Positions 5,091 through 5,118 of a stretch of DNA of 5,118 nucleotides are shown piece after piece. This DNA is from an uncultured Campylobacter sp. (lineage in GTDB: Bacteria; Campylobacterota; Campylobacteria; Campylobacterales; Campylobacteraceae): assembly GCA_938036585.1 (NCBI GenBank), contig CALHQN010000165.1, positions 1 through 5,118 of the forward strand, in the 5' to 3' direction. A program made the position numbers and the translations under genes. Each line of letters starts with the position of its first letter. The stretch's first letter is position 1. The notes under the pieces are model-generated. The model did not search any database. It was not told the DNA's origin and saw nothing but the letters and a program-made list of their open reading frames with translations.

Positions 5091-5118
5091 GTGAAAAAGG
5101 TTCATTTTATCGGCATTG
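5091..5118 (+). CDS. murC: UDP-N-acetylmuramate--L-alanine ligase MurC (5' end only)
   Basis: Only nine codons are inside the window, reading (M)KKVHFIGI from a GTG start. This is the characteristic MurC opening, which normally continues GGIGMSG as the Rossmann-like nucleotide-binding loop. MurC adds L-alanine to UDP-MurNAc in the cytoplasm, using ATP, as the first step of peptide-stem assembly in peptidoglycan synthesis. The ribosome binding site AAGGA at 5081-5085 supports the start. The gene is co-directional with recR but nearly 490 bp away, so it probably has its own promoter in the repeat-rich spacer. The identification depends on a very short stretch; another protein with a similar N-terminal glycine loop is the alternative. 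Confidence 0.75.

Overview
The window looks like chromosomal DNA of a Campylobacter, probably one of the higher-GC host-associated (oral-type) species such as C. gracilis, C. rectus or C. showae. Three things point there: the block dnaJ / racR-racS-recR, which I know from Campylobacter jejuni; a RecR of the shortened Campylobacter type; and a great excess of the hexamer AAATTT in otherwise GC-mixed DNA. The species is inference; the genus-level call is fairly secure.

Layout, left to right. (1) Positions 1-90 hold one open plus-strand frame that may be the tail of an unidentified gene. (2) On the minus strand, 87-527 encodes a small acidic protein I do not recognise. (3) 528-902 is a gene-free stretch with a few short inverted repeats and no recognisable RNA. 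(4) dnaJ lies on the minus strand (903-1994, GTG start). (5) A 129-bp divergent promoter region (1995-2123) holds a strong TATAAT box for racR and a 15-bp palindrome placed where it could affect both directions. (6) racR, racS and recR follow on the plus strand, each pair joined by an ATGA overlap, so they are almost certainly one translationally coupled operon. (7) 4600-5090 is about 490 bp of non-coding DNA packed with AAATTT words, short direct repeats and hairpins, ending in a 46-nt near-perfect stem-loop. (8) The first nine codons of a gene that reads as murC begin at 5091 behind a clear ribosome binding site.

How they fit together: RacS is a membrane histidine kinase that should phosphorylate RacR, an OmpR/PhoB-type DNA-binding regulator. 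RecR is a recombination-repair mediator whose translation appears tied to racS. DnaJ is the Hsp40 co-chaperone, here separate from any dnaK-grpE genes and facing racR across a shared control region. I see no mobile element, CRISPR array, tRNA or rRNA. The genes are ordinary core genes; the unusual material is mostly in the non-coding DNA, above all the AAATTT-rich segment and the hairpin before murC.
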